From an uncultured Oceanospirillales bacterium (lineage in GTDB: Bacteria; Pseudomonadota; Gammaproteobacteria; Pseudomonadales; Endozoicomonadaceae): a DNA stretch of 57,776 nucleotides. Positions within the stretch are counted from its first letter, which is position 1, and every line of letters begins with the position of its first letter. Location: assembly GCA_947040555.1 (NCBI GenBank), contig CAMRBW010000005.1, positions 1-57,776 of the forward strand, given 5' to 3'. A program made the translations under genes and the position numbers. The notes beneath the pieces were generated by a model. It did not search any database. It saw nothing but the letters and a program-made list of their open reading frames with translations, and was not told where the DNA came from. Shown here piece after piece: positions 1-8,856 of this stretch.

Positions 1-73
1 CCTAATAAAGAGCAGAGCCTAATAAAGAGCAGAGCCTAATAAAGAGCAGAGCCTAATAAAGAGCAGAGCCTAT
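1..73. repeat. 17-bp tandem repeat, four full copies
   Basis: Four head-to-tail copies of CCTAATAAAGAGCAGAG fill positions 1-68, and a partial fifth copy follows. The array runs off the left edge of the window, so its true length is unknown. It abuts what looks like a truncated group II intron end. No function is evident; it matches the pattern of short tandem arrays seen elsewhere in the window. Confidence 0.9.
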
Positions 74-205
74 ACGTTCCCCTGTCAACGCTTAACCGTT
101 GCCATTACTGACAACCGCCCATGATTCGGGGTTCCGGCGGTTTGCCAGGCCTTACCGGATGAAGGGCTTTCACCTTCAATCTTTTGCCGATTTAGTTCGG
201 CGCAC
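70..205 (-). mobile_element. Probable 5' fragment of a group II intron
   Basis: Read leftward from 205, the sequence begins GTGCGCC, the GUGYG-type 5' end of bacterial group II introns. It continues with stem segments resembling domain I of such introns, including AAGGTGAAAGCCCTTC and an AACCCCGAATCATGGG block. It then stops at the 17-bp repeat array. No reverse transcriptase frame is present here, so at most a truncated 5' end remains. The call rests on remembered intron sequence patterns, not on a fold or a search. Confidence 0.45.
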
Positions 206-262
206 TGGATGTCCTTTTTATCCCGCCAGCCAGCTGATGTAACACCATCCTGACTTTACAAA

Positions 263-297
263 ACAAACCCCGCCGGTTGGCGGGGTTTGTTGTTTTT
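263..297. terminator. Rho-independent terminator
   Basis: A 12-bp stem, ACAAACCCCGCC / GGCGGGGTTTGT with a GGTT loop, is followed by TGTTTTT. It lies just downstream of the leftward AMP-binding-like gene and could work in both directions. Confidence 0.85.
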
Positions 298-303
298 GGA
301 TTT

Positions 304-1986
304 TTAATCTTGGCTTTTCATACCGGCATTACTCACTGTTCCCCACGGATTATGATGTGAATTTTCTTCAGCACTCAATTCCCAGGAATTCTTAATCACC
401 TCGCCACCATTCTTTCTTAATGTAGGAGTAGAATCCCTTTTTCTACTGGAGTTTTTAATAGAAAATATTTCTTCACTATCGGCCAGGGACTCAAGGCAAA
501 CTGCTTCCTCGCATACTTCCCCTTCAGCGACATCCGTATTCTTTTCCTTATGAATTACCAACGTTCCATTCTTCGCCCAAGTGGCTATGACACCAGTGCG
601 CAGCCATACATCCCCTTTAACATCTTTAACAAATGCTTTTTTAGTTGCCTCTTCATCTTCAAAATACCCTTCGGCCACATTGGGGCCAGAAACAAAGAGC
701 TCCCCTTTGCTATTATAAGAATCAGGATACTCGTCTGCCAAACCCTCATCAAGAGAAATAAGTACCTGATGCTTGTTGGAACGGTGGGTTTGAAAAGGAA
801 ATATTTTATAACTAGCGTTCAGGTACTCGCACTCAATATTATTAACAAAAACTTTCATGCCGGGTAGAAGCACCAACCCTTTTCCCGGTTCTTTCTCAAG
901 GGCAATAAGGCCTGCCTCAGGAAGGCTATACCCGGCAATGATGTCTATATCAAAGTTCGTCTTGATGATTTCACGGGCCTGTGCGTCAATATTTTTGGCC
1001 CCAATAATGACCATTTTTGGCTTTTTCGATTTCAATGCATCAATAATATTCTTAACTGAGCCATTCACGAAAGCGTTCACTAGGTTTTCATCACCAAACA
1101 GAATATCGGCATGAGCCATATTCAAATTGTTGATTAATTCAAGTTCGTTTTCTAGGGGCTTCTCAAAATCGACAGATACCCTAGAACCTATTGGGACTAA
1201 TAGGCTCCGGGGCTCCTCCTTTGATGGTTGGCCATCTTGTGAGGCCCATAAAACCGAGGACAAACTTCTTGAACAATCTTGGCGTTTTGTAGCTTCAACC
1301 ACTAAAGGCAACATAGCCCCAAAAAGGTGTGTCATAGGCAGAGCATTTAAAAATGATAACATGGAGACATCCTTCTCCATGTCACTTAATTTTAATACCT
1401 CGTATACCTGCATTACATTTGCATAAATATTGTCATAGGTGTATTTGATTGGTATGAGCTTTCCATTTTGGCCTGTAGATAATAGCATCAAGGCTGTATC
1501 TGTGCAGTTGCGATTGACTGTTTTGCATTCAGATTCGGGCCCATCTTCCCCCGAAATAATGTCTGCAAGCGATAAGACCTTTATGCCACTAACAAAAAAT
1601 TTAAGAGGCACCTCAAATGGACTTTCACCTGACACAACCAATCCATTAACCTTGGCAAGTTTCATTTTTAACAGCAGAGGGTTTTGGTTATCGATAATCA
1701 TCGGTATGAAACCCTCATGAATGATACCGAAAATAACCAATGTAGAATATTGTTGTTTAATAGTCGTCATAACGCCAATCTGTTTCTGATCCGGAGCACC
1801 TTCAGATACTGAACCATCACTGAATACCTTCTTTAGCTCGGCTCTCACAGCCTGAATTATCTTATTGCTAATAATATCTATGCTAAAGTCCCCGGGCCCC
1901 GCCAGACAAATGGCCGGAAACAAAAAAACAGCACCCATAACACAAAGAACGGCCGCCCGCAGCACACGTCTATACCCAAAGAGCAT
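304..1986 (-). CDS. Exported AMP-binding (acyl-adenylate) enzyme-like protein, probably catalytically dead
   Basis: About 560 residues when started at the ATG at 1986; the frame stays open further upstream only through a repeat array. The N-terminus, MLFGYRRVLRAAVLCVMG followed by a hydrophobic run to ICLAG, is a classical Sec signal peptide, which is unusual because adenylate-forming enzymes are cytosolic. Fold landmarks of the ANL superfamily are visible. LLSTGQNGKLIPIKYTY sits where the Gly/Ser/Thr-rich P-loop should be but is degenerate. PMTHLFGAMLP follows. GYSLPEAG replaces YGLTE. GELFVSGPNVAEGYFEDEEA precedes WLRTGVIATW, where the ATP-ribose-binding Asp of the usual TGD is Val. The small C-terminal domain with the catalytic Lys appears to be missing and is replaced by a polar tail. 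I infer a secreted pseudoenzyme or an enzyme remnant; the fold assignment is moderately sure, the role unknown. Confidence 0.6.
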   Translation of the reverse strand: MLFGYRRVLRAAVLCVMGAVFLFPAICLAGPGDFSIDIISNKIIQAVRAELKKVFSDGSVSEGAPDQKQIGVMTTIKQQYSTLVIFGIIHEGFIPMIIDNQNPLLLKMKLAKVNGLVVSGESPFEVPLKFFVSGIKVLSLADIISGEDGPESECKTVNRNCTDTALMLLSTGQNGKLIPIKYTYDNIYANVMQVYEVLKLSDMEKDVSMLSFLNALPMTHLFGAMLPLVVEATKRQDCSRSLSSVLWASQDGQPSKEEPRSLLVPIGSRVSVDFEKPLENELELINNLNMAHADILFGDENLVNAFVNGSVKNIIDALKSKKPKMVIIGAKNIDAQAREIIKTNFDIDIIAGYSLPEAGLIALEKEPGKGLVLLPGMKVFVNNIECEYLNASYKIFPFQTHRSNKHQVLISLDEGLADEYPDSYNSKGELFVSGPNVAEGYFEDEEATKKAFVKDVKGDVWLRTGVIATWAKNGTLVIHKEKNTDVAEGEVCEEAVCLESLADSEEIFSIKNSSRKRDSTPTLRKNGGEVIKNSWELSAEENSHHNPWGTVSNAGMKSQD

Positions 1987-1988
1987 CT

Positions 1989-2062
1989 CCCCCCCCCCAT
2001 ACGTAAGTAAGCAAGTAAGCAAGTAAGCAAGTAAGCAAGTAAGCAAGTAAGCAAGTAAGTAA
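1989..2062. repeat. G10 homopolymer plus octanucleotide repeat at a gene start
   Basis: On the minus strand a run of ten G (1989-1998) sits two bases upstream of the ATG at 1986 and doubles as the Shine-Dalgarno region. Next to it are six perfect copies of GTAAGCAA (2007-2054) flanked by degenerate copies. Both repeat types are prone to slipped-strand mutation and lie in the 5' leader of the AMP-binding-like gene. Confidence 0.85.
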
Positions 2063-2195
2063 GCAGGGAAGTTTAGACGTTTTCAGAGACTATTCAGCCA
2101 ATTCATATTTTCCAGTAGTAAAAACAGTAGTAAAACGGACGGTCATATTTCAGAACTGTTGATCTGGTATCTTGACCGCTTTTTCCGAGCAGGTC

Positions 2196-2411
2196 ATGGC
2201 TGTCGTTCTCGTTGCTTGTGTTCAGTGTCAACAAACAGATACTGTCGTCAAAAAGGGAAAAGCAGGCGCCGGGCATCAGCGTTACCACTGCCATTGCTGT
2301 AAGAAAAGCTTTCAGCTTACCTGCCGCTATCACAGGAACCAGCCAGACATACACGAAAGGGTCATATTAATCATATCTCAAGAATGCACTATCAACAGCT
2401 CTGAAACATGA
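2196..2411 (+). pseudogene. insA: IS1-family InsA remnant
   Basis: A frame of 71 codons from the ATG at 2196 matches the N-terminal zinc-binding part of IS1 InsA. It has a CVQCQQTD motif with paired cysteines, KKGKAGAGHQRYHCHCCKK with a second Cys pair, and FQLTCRYHRNQPDIHE. Intact InsA is about 91 residues and is followed by the InsB frame with the DDE residues; here similarity ends after about residue 64 and no InsB follows. It is a decayed fragment, probably without function. Confidence 0.75.
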
Positions 2412-2453
2412 CCAAATTATTAAGGCAGCTTCAGTAAGCCACCTTTTTCTTGT

Positions 2454-4801
<2,348 letters not shown>

Positions 4802-4812
4802 AGGAGTGACCG

Positions 4813-5325
4813 GTGACCGGAAGTAGATTGTCCCTTCGGCAAGAGAAATCGGGCCGTGTGTTGGCAGTACTTATTGTTCTGTCTGTTCTGTCCGTTCTGT
4901 CCGGATGCCGTCAGCCTTCCGGGCCGACCTCGACCTTCAGGGATTATCAGGGCAATGAACTCTCCCGATTTTCTGAGCACTCTCCCTGGCTGATCGTGAG
5001 CTACTGGGCCATCTGGTGTAAGTCCTGCCGGGAGGAGATCCCCGAACTGAACGCACTGGCTAAAGCCGATAATGGCATTCAAGTCTGGGGCGTGGATTTC
5101 GATAATCCCACATCCGTAGCGGAGCTGGATGCGAAGGTGGATAAGCTGGGGATTGCCTTTCCCGTCCTTGCTCCGGCAAGTGTTCCTCAACTGGCACTGG
5201 AAATGCCGCCGGTTTTGCCTGCGAGCTATATAATTGCCCCTGATGGTTCTGTGAAGGAACGTCTGCTGGGTTCCTATAGCATGATCGAATTGCAGGACAT
5301 CGTTCACCGGTTAAAAAGCGGGTAA
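4813..5325 (+). CDS. TlpA/ResA-like thioredoxin-fold lipoprotein
   Basis: A 170-residue protein starting at GTG 4813 with GAGGAG seven bases upstream. The N-terminus is a lipoprotein signal peptide with lipobox LSGC, lipidated Cys about residue 32. A thioredoxin-like domain follows with active-site motif WCKSC (Cys69 and Cys72) and a cis-Pro region near residue 133. Such proteins reduce or isomerise disulfides on the periplasmic side, often for cytochrome c or other extracytoplasmic targets; the substrate here is not evident. The hydrophobic core of the signal is encoded by three 9-bp repeats (GTTCTGTCT/C, 4876-4902), giving repeated SVL units. Confidence 0.8.
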   Translation: MTGSRLSLRQEKSGRVLAVLIVLSVLSVLSGCRQPSGPTSTFRDYQGNELSRFSEHSPWLIVSYWAIWCKSCREEIPELNALAKADNGIQVWGVDFDNPTSVAELDAKVDKLGIAFPVLAPASVPQLALEMPPVLPASYIIAPDGSVKERLLGSYSMIELQDIVHRLKSG

Positions 5326-5330
5326 CAGTT

Positions 5331-5603
5331 ATGGAAAAAGTGTGTCAAAAAGCGATTGTGCGCGGCAGGGTTCAGGGTGTCGGGTTCCGTTTTTCCGCCC
5401 GACTGCAGGCGGAAGAGCTCGGCATTAGCGGTTGGGCAAAAAACCTCCACGATGGCAGTGTCGAAGTGATGATGTGCGGTGAAGCCAGCGCCGTTAAGCT
5501 GCTGACCAACTGGATGGAAACCGGGCCAACGTCGGCCGAGGTTGAGAGCGTTATGGTGGAGGATATTCCCTGCCAGCAGCTATCGGGCTTTGTTACGCTT
5601 TAA
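5331..5603 (+). CDS. acyP: Acylphosphatase
   Basis: A 90-residue protein with the full acylphosphatase signature: RGRVQGVGFRFSAR with the phosphate-binding loop and catalytic Arg20, then GWAKNLHDGSVEV with the catalytic Asn38. It hydrolyses carboxyl-phosphate bonds such as those of carbamoyl or 1,3-bisphosphoglyceryl phosphate in the cytosol. It follows the tlpA-like gene by 5 bp and is probably cotranscribed. Length is normal for the family. Confidence 0.93.
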   Translation: MEKVCQKAIVRGRVQGVGFRFSARLQAEELGISGWAKNLHDGSVEVMMCGEASAVKLLTNWMETGPTSAEVESVMVEDIPCQQLSGFVTL

Positions 5604-5661
5604 CGGCAAATCTCCCTCGGGATAAATCGAAGCGCAGTGTGCGGTATGGAATAAAAGAGAA

Positions 5662-5690
5662 GGTCAGGCTCTGGTATTCAGAGCCTGACC
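5662..5690. terminator. Bidirectional terminator hairpin
   Basis: A perfect 12-bp stem, GGTCAGGCTCTG / CAGAGCCTGACC with a 5-nt loop, lies between the converging acyP and GH92 genes. A T-rich stretch follows on the minus strand. Confidence 0.8.
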
Positions 5691-5698
5691 CGAACCGA

Positions 5699-8122
5699 TT
5701 ACATGATGTTAGCTTTCATGGCTTCTGCTTTGTTAACAGTCATAACAAAGTGCAGATTGCCACCCGCCTTGATATCAGAGTGCTCGAAGGTGTTGTAAAC
5801 ATTCAACGGCTTGCCGTTGATGGTCACCGACTTGACATACTTGTTCTCAGAGCTGTTGTTTTCAGCGGTAATGGTGAACTCACCTTGACCAATATTCACC
5901 ACAGCTTTGTCGAAAATAGGACGACCAATGGTGTAGGTTGGATCAGCCGGCGTGATTTGGTAGAAGCCCAGGGCAGACAGAATGTACCAGGACGACATCT
6001 GACCCACATCTTCGTTACCGATAATACCGTCCGGTGTTGGCTTGTAGAACTCCTTGTAAACGCGATCCAGATACTCCTGGGCTTTCCAGGACTCTTCGGT
6101 ACGGTTGTAGAGGTAGATCACATGGTGTGATGGCTCGTTACCGTGAATGTACTGGCCGATAAAGCCGGTCATATCCTGATGGTTATCGCCACCGTTGGAG
6201 TCGGCAGTAAACAGGTCATTCAGCTTTTTGTTAAAGCCGGAGGTTCCGCCCATCACTTCGGTCAGCTTGTCCAGATCCTGCATAAAGGTCCACTGCCACT
6301 GCCAGGCGTTGCCCTCGGTGTACCAGAGCGCATCGGAGTTATAAGGGTTGAAGTCAGCAGAGGCGTACTCGTTCTCGCAGGTATTCAGCTTCACTGGTAC
6401 GAAGAAGCCAGCCTCTTTATCCCAGTGGTTCAGAGAATAGTAAGCGCGATCGTTAAACTCCTGGTAACCATACGTATCACCGGCCGCCTTGGCCATCTCA
6501 CCAATGGTCCAGTCGTAGTAAGCGAACTCCAGACCATAGGAGACAGAGTTCCAGTTTGGCAGACCCACACACTTGTCACGTTCGTAGTAACTCAGCTGAC
6601 CTGCCATGACCGCACTGAGGGTATGATCCGGAATTTGCGGGTAATCATACGGGGTGTAGTAGGCCGATTTTTTAGAAGCGTCGAAAGCACGCTGAGCATC
6701 AACATCCAGACCTTTCACCACCGCATCGGCGACAATGGCCGCAGATGGATAGCCGATCATGGTGCCGGTCTCTTTACCGCCCCCTTCCCATTTAGGCAGC
6801 AGACCAAACTCGTCTGATTTACGCAGCAGATCAAGAGCGTACTCTGTCGCACGCTCAGGTTTGATAATAGTCAGCAATGGATGAACAGCGCGGAAGCTAT
6901 CCCAGGTGGAGTAGATAGTGTAGTTGGTGGTGTCGTCTGCCTTGCGCTCACCGCCGAGCATATCCCGGTAGGCACCATCCACATCCTGGAACACAGCCGG
7001 AGCAATTAAAGTGTGGTAGATAGCGGTATAGAAGTTGGTCTTCTCTGCCTCAGTACCACCTTCCACCTTGATGGTGGAGAGCTCTTTCGCCCACTTCTGC
7101 TCTGCGTCCTTTTTCACCTGCCCGAAATTATAGGTAGGAGCTTCTGCCATCAGGTTGCGCTCGGCACCATCCCAGCTGACCGGAGAGAGTGCGACACGCA
7201 TTTCAATCGGGCTATCGCCTTTGCCAAAGTCCAGATAGGTGACCTGCTCTTTATTCGGCGCATTGATGGAGCCATAAACAGCGCCCATCACCATATTGGC
7301 CGGATCTCCACCCTCGCGGGCAATCATAGCGCTGGCGACAGGTTGATTGAATTTGGCGTAGAAGAAAATTTCCTGTCCCTGGAACCAGCCGGTGGACTTG
7401 CGGCGACCGCGGATCGTGTATTCATCCACCAGTTCCACACGGTTCTGCAGGGATTCGCCATTATTGGCTTCCAGAGTGTGAGCCAGGTCAAGCTTGATTT
7501 TCCGATCGGCACCGGGAGCGTAGGTGTAGCGGTGCACGCCGACACGGGTGGTGGCGGTAAGCTCGGCCTTAATCTGTCCTTCGTTCAGAACAACAGAGTA
7601 ATAACCGACAGATGCCGTTTCATTAGCTTTGTCGAAATTGTTATTTTCTTTGTCGGCATCATCGGAGTAGGGAAGTACGAGGATATCACCCAGATCGGTA
7701 GCACCGGTGCCAGAGAGGTGGGTGTGGGAGAAGCCATACAGGTTTACGTCAGTATCAAAAATCTGGCCACCATTGTAGTCACTGGCATCCCAGTAACCGG
7801 AAGCGGAGTGCCAGGGATTTTGACCCTCTTCTGTATCCTTCCCTGTACCTTTAAAAGTATCAGGCGACAGCTGCACCATACCTGACGGTACAACGGCACC
7901 GGGGAATGTGTGACCGCTGGCCGCTGTGCCAATCATCGGATTGACGTATTTCAGAAGGTTAAGATCAACAACTATCCCGGCACCATCTTCAGGGCGCTCA
8001 GGCTGAGGAGGCGTTGTCGGTTCCATCATTATGTAGTTGGTGGTTTCTTCTTCACAGCCAGTTAAGCCCATTACACCAAAGGCAACAGCAACCGCCAACA
8101 GGGTTGGTTTAAGCTTCATCAT
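5699..8122 (-). CDS. GH92 alpha-mannosidase lipoprotein, copy 1
   Basis: An 807-residue glycoside hydrolase family 92 protein, a calcium-dependent exo-alpha-mannosidase family acting on mannose-rich N-glycans and mannans. A lipoprotein signal peptide with lipobox LTGC is followed by the acidic stretch EEE. Then come YVNPMIGTAASGHTFPGAVV, YGFSHTHLSGTG and YSTWDSFRAVHPL. EGNAWQWQW carries the likely catalytic acid Glu603, HGNEPSHH follows at about 661-668, and IGNEDVGQMSSWY carries the likely base Asp705. About 102 residues from Asp705 to the end form the usual C-terminal beta domain. AGGGAAAT precedes the ATG. The gene is divergent from copies 2-4; the long leader (about 350 nt) begins at the promoter at 8438-8573. 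Linkage specificity cannot be told from sequence. Confidence 0.93.
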   Translation of the reverse strand: MMKLKPTLLAVAVAFGVMGLTGCEEETTNYIMMEPTTPPQPERPEDGAGIVVDLNLLKYVNPMIGTAASGHTFPGAVVPSGMVQLSPDTFKGTGKDTEEGQNPWHSASGYWDASDYNGGQIFDTDVNLYGFSHTHLSGTGATDLGDILVLPYSDDADKENNNFDKANETASVGYYSVVLNEGQIKAELTATTRVGVHRYTYAPGADRKIKLDLAHTLEANNGESLQNRVELVDEYTIRGRRKSTGWFQGQEIFFYAKFNQPVASAMIAREGGDPANMVMGAVYGSINAPNKEQVTYLDFGKGDSPIEMRVALSPVSWDGAERNLMAEAPTYNFGQVKKDAEQKWAKELSTIKVEGGTEAEKTNFYTAIYHTLIAPAVFQDVDGAYRDMLGGERKADDTTNYTIYSTWDSFRAVHPLLTIIKPERATEYALDLLRKSDEFGLLPKWEGGGKETGTMIGYPSAAIVADAVVKGLDVDAQRAFDASKKSAYYTPYDYPQIPDHTLSAVMAGQLSYYERDKCVGLPNWNSVSYGLEFAYYDWTIGEMAKAAGDTYGYQEFNDRAYYSLNHWDKEAGFFVPVKLNTCENEYASADFNPYNSDALWYTEGNAWQWQWTFMQDLDKLTEVMGGTSGFNKKLNDLFTADSNGGDNHQDMTGFIGQYIHGNEPSHHVIYLYNRTEESWKAQEYLDRVYKEFYKPTPDGIIGNEDVGQMSSWYILSALGFYQITPADPTYTIGRPIFDKAVVNIGQGEFTITAENNSSENKYVKSVTINGKPLNVYNTFEHSDIKAGGNLHFVMTVNKAEAMKANIM

Positions 8123-8437
8123 ATTTCCCTACATCTCTTTCAAGAGAGTTAAAGAGCTAAAAAATAGTACATACTGTAATGCCAACCGCGTGTTTGGCTT
8201 CGCATAAGAGATCAGCGTGACGTTGGTTCAGGAAGGAGTAGTTTCAGATTTCAAGTACGCGAGTCGTTGCTAACGACAATAATCCTATATTTGTTTTTTG
8301 CAAAAAAATGAAGACAAAAAAAGAATTGCCTGCAAATTGCAGTTCAATTTTAAAAAACAGATAAATATTTTTTAGTTAGTACAAAAAAAATTGAATATTA
8401 AGCCTGAAATATTACACACGGATCAAATAATCAACCC

Positions 8438-8573
8438 TTCAAGAATCGAACGCCATCGAACATATACACGTAATATAAATGAGATTTCCCCTTCCACATA
8501 CCTTAGATATCAATCGTATATCGGACTAATGTAACATTTTTTGTGATTCACTCTGACAATTGATCCATATCAA
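8438..8573 (-). promoter_or_regulatory. GH92 copy 1 promoter: Fnr-type box, -10 and operator
   Basis: On the minus strand a perfect TTGATATGGATCAA box lies at 8560-8573, ATGTTACA at about 8529-8536, a TATATT -10 element at 8472-8477, and an operator-like element TGTTCGATGGCGTTCG plus TTGAA at 8438-8462. The box centre is 89.5 bp upstream of the -10 start, the same as in two other promoters in the window. The -35 region is poor (TATGTG), which suits an activator-dependent promoter. Confidence 0.7.
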
Positions 8574-8629
8574 ACATTGAGCACTCTATAGCATCATTGA
8601 CAGCTCCATTTTATGGCCTTTTGGTTTTT

Positions 8630-8763
8630 TTGATTCAAATCAACGGCAGTAACAAATCAGAAAAAATGCTACAAAATTACCGTATTTGAATTATTTGAAT
8701 TGTTTCTGACAAAGAATTTCTACTTTATATTGGCCCCATGTTCAATGGTGTTCGGGTTTGAAC
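8630..8763 (+). promoter_or_regulatory. GH92 copy 2 promoter: Fnr-type box, -35/-10 and operator
   Basis: A perfect TTGATTCAAATCAA box (8630-8643), ATGCTACA (8666-8673), TTTCTG-N17-TATATT (-35 at 8703-8708, -10 at 8726-8731) and operator-like TGTTCAATGGTGTTCGG then TTTGAAC (8739-8763). The box-to-minus-10 distance is 89.5 bp. It probably drives copies 2-4, because no comparable element lies between those genes. The whole stretch is closely similar to the PTS promoter at 35691-35825. Confidence 0.75.
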
Positions 8764-8856
8764 GTCTGGCAACCCCGAGCAAGAGCAATAAAAACAGCAG
8801 TATCGAAGTCATCTACTCGCCTGACTATCCGCTTCAAACTATCTATAGGGTTTTCA

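Noticed and set aside
1..73. CRISPR array
   Set aside because: The repeats are directly adjacent with no spacers, and no cas genes are present.
2103..2354. Minus-strand frame of 83 codons over the IS1 remnant
   Set aside because: It overlaps the InsA-like plus-strand frame, which has clear zinc-finger motifs, and itself looks random.
7013..7885. Long open frame antisense to GH92 copy 1 (and similar frames antisense to copies 2-4)
   Set aside because: The opposite strand encodes clearly conserved GH92 proteins; the antisense frames have no ribosome sites or recognisable domains and follow from codon composition.
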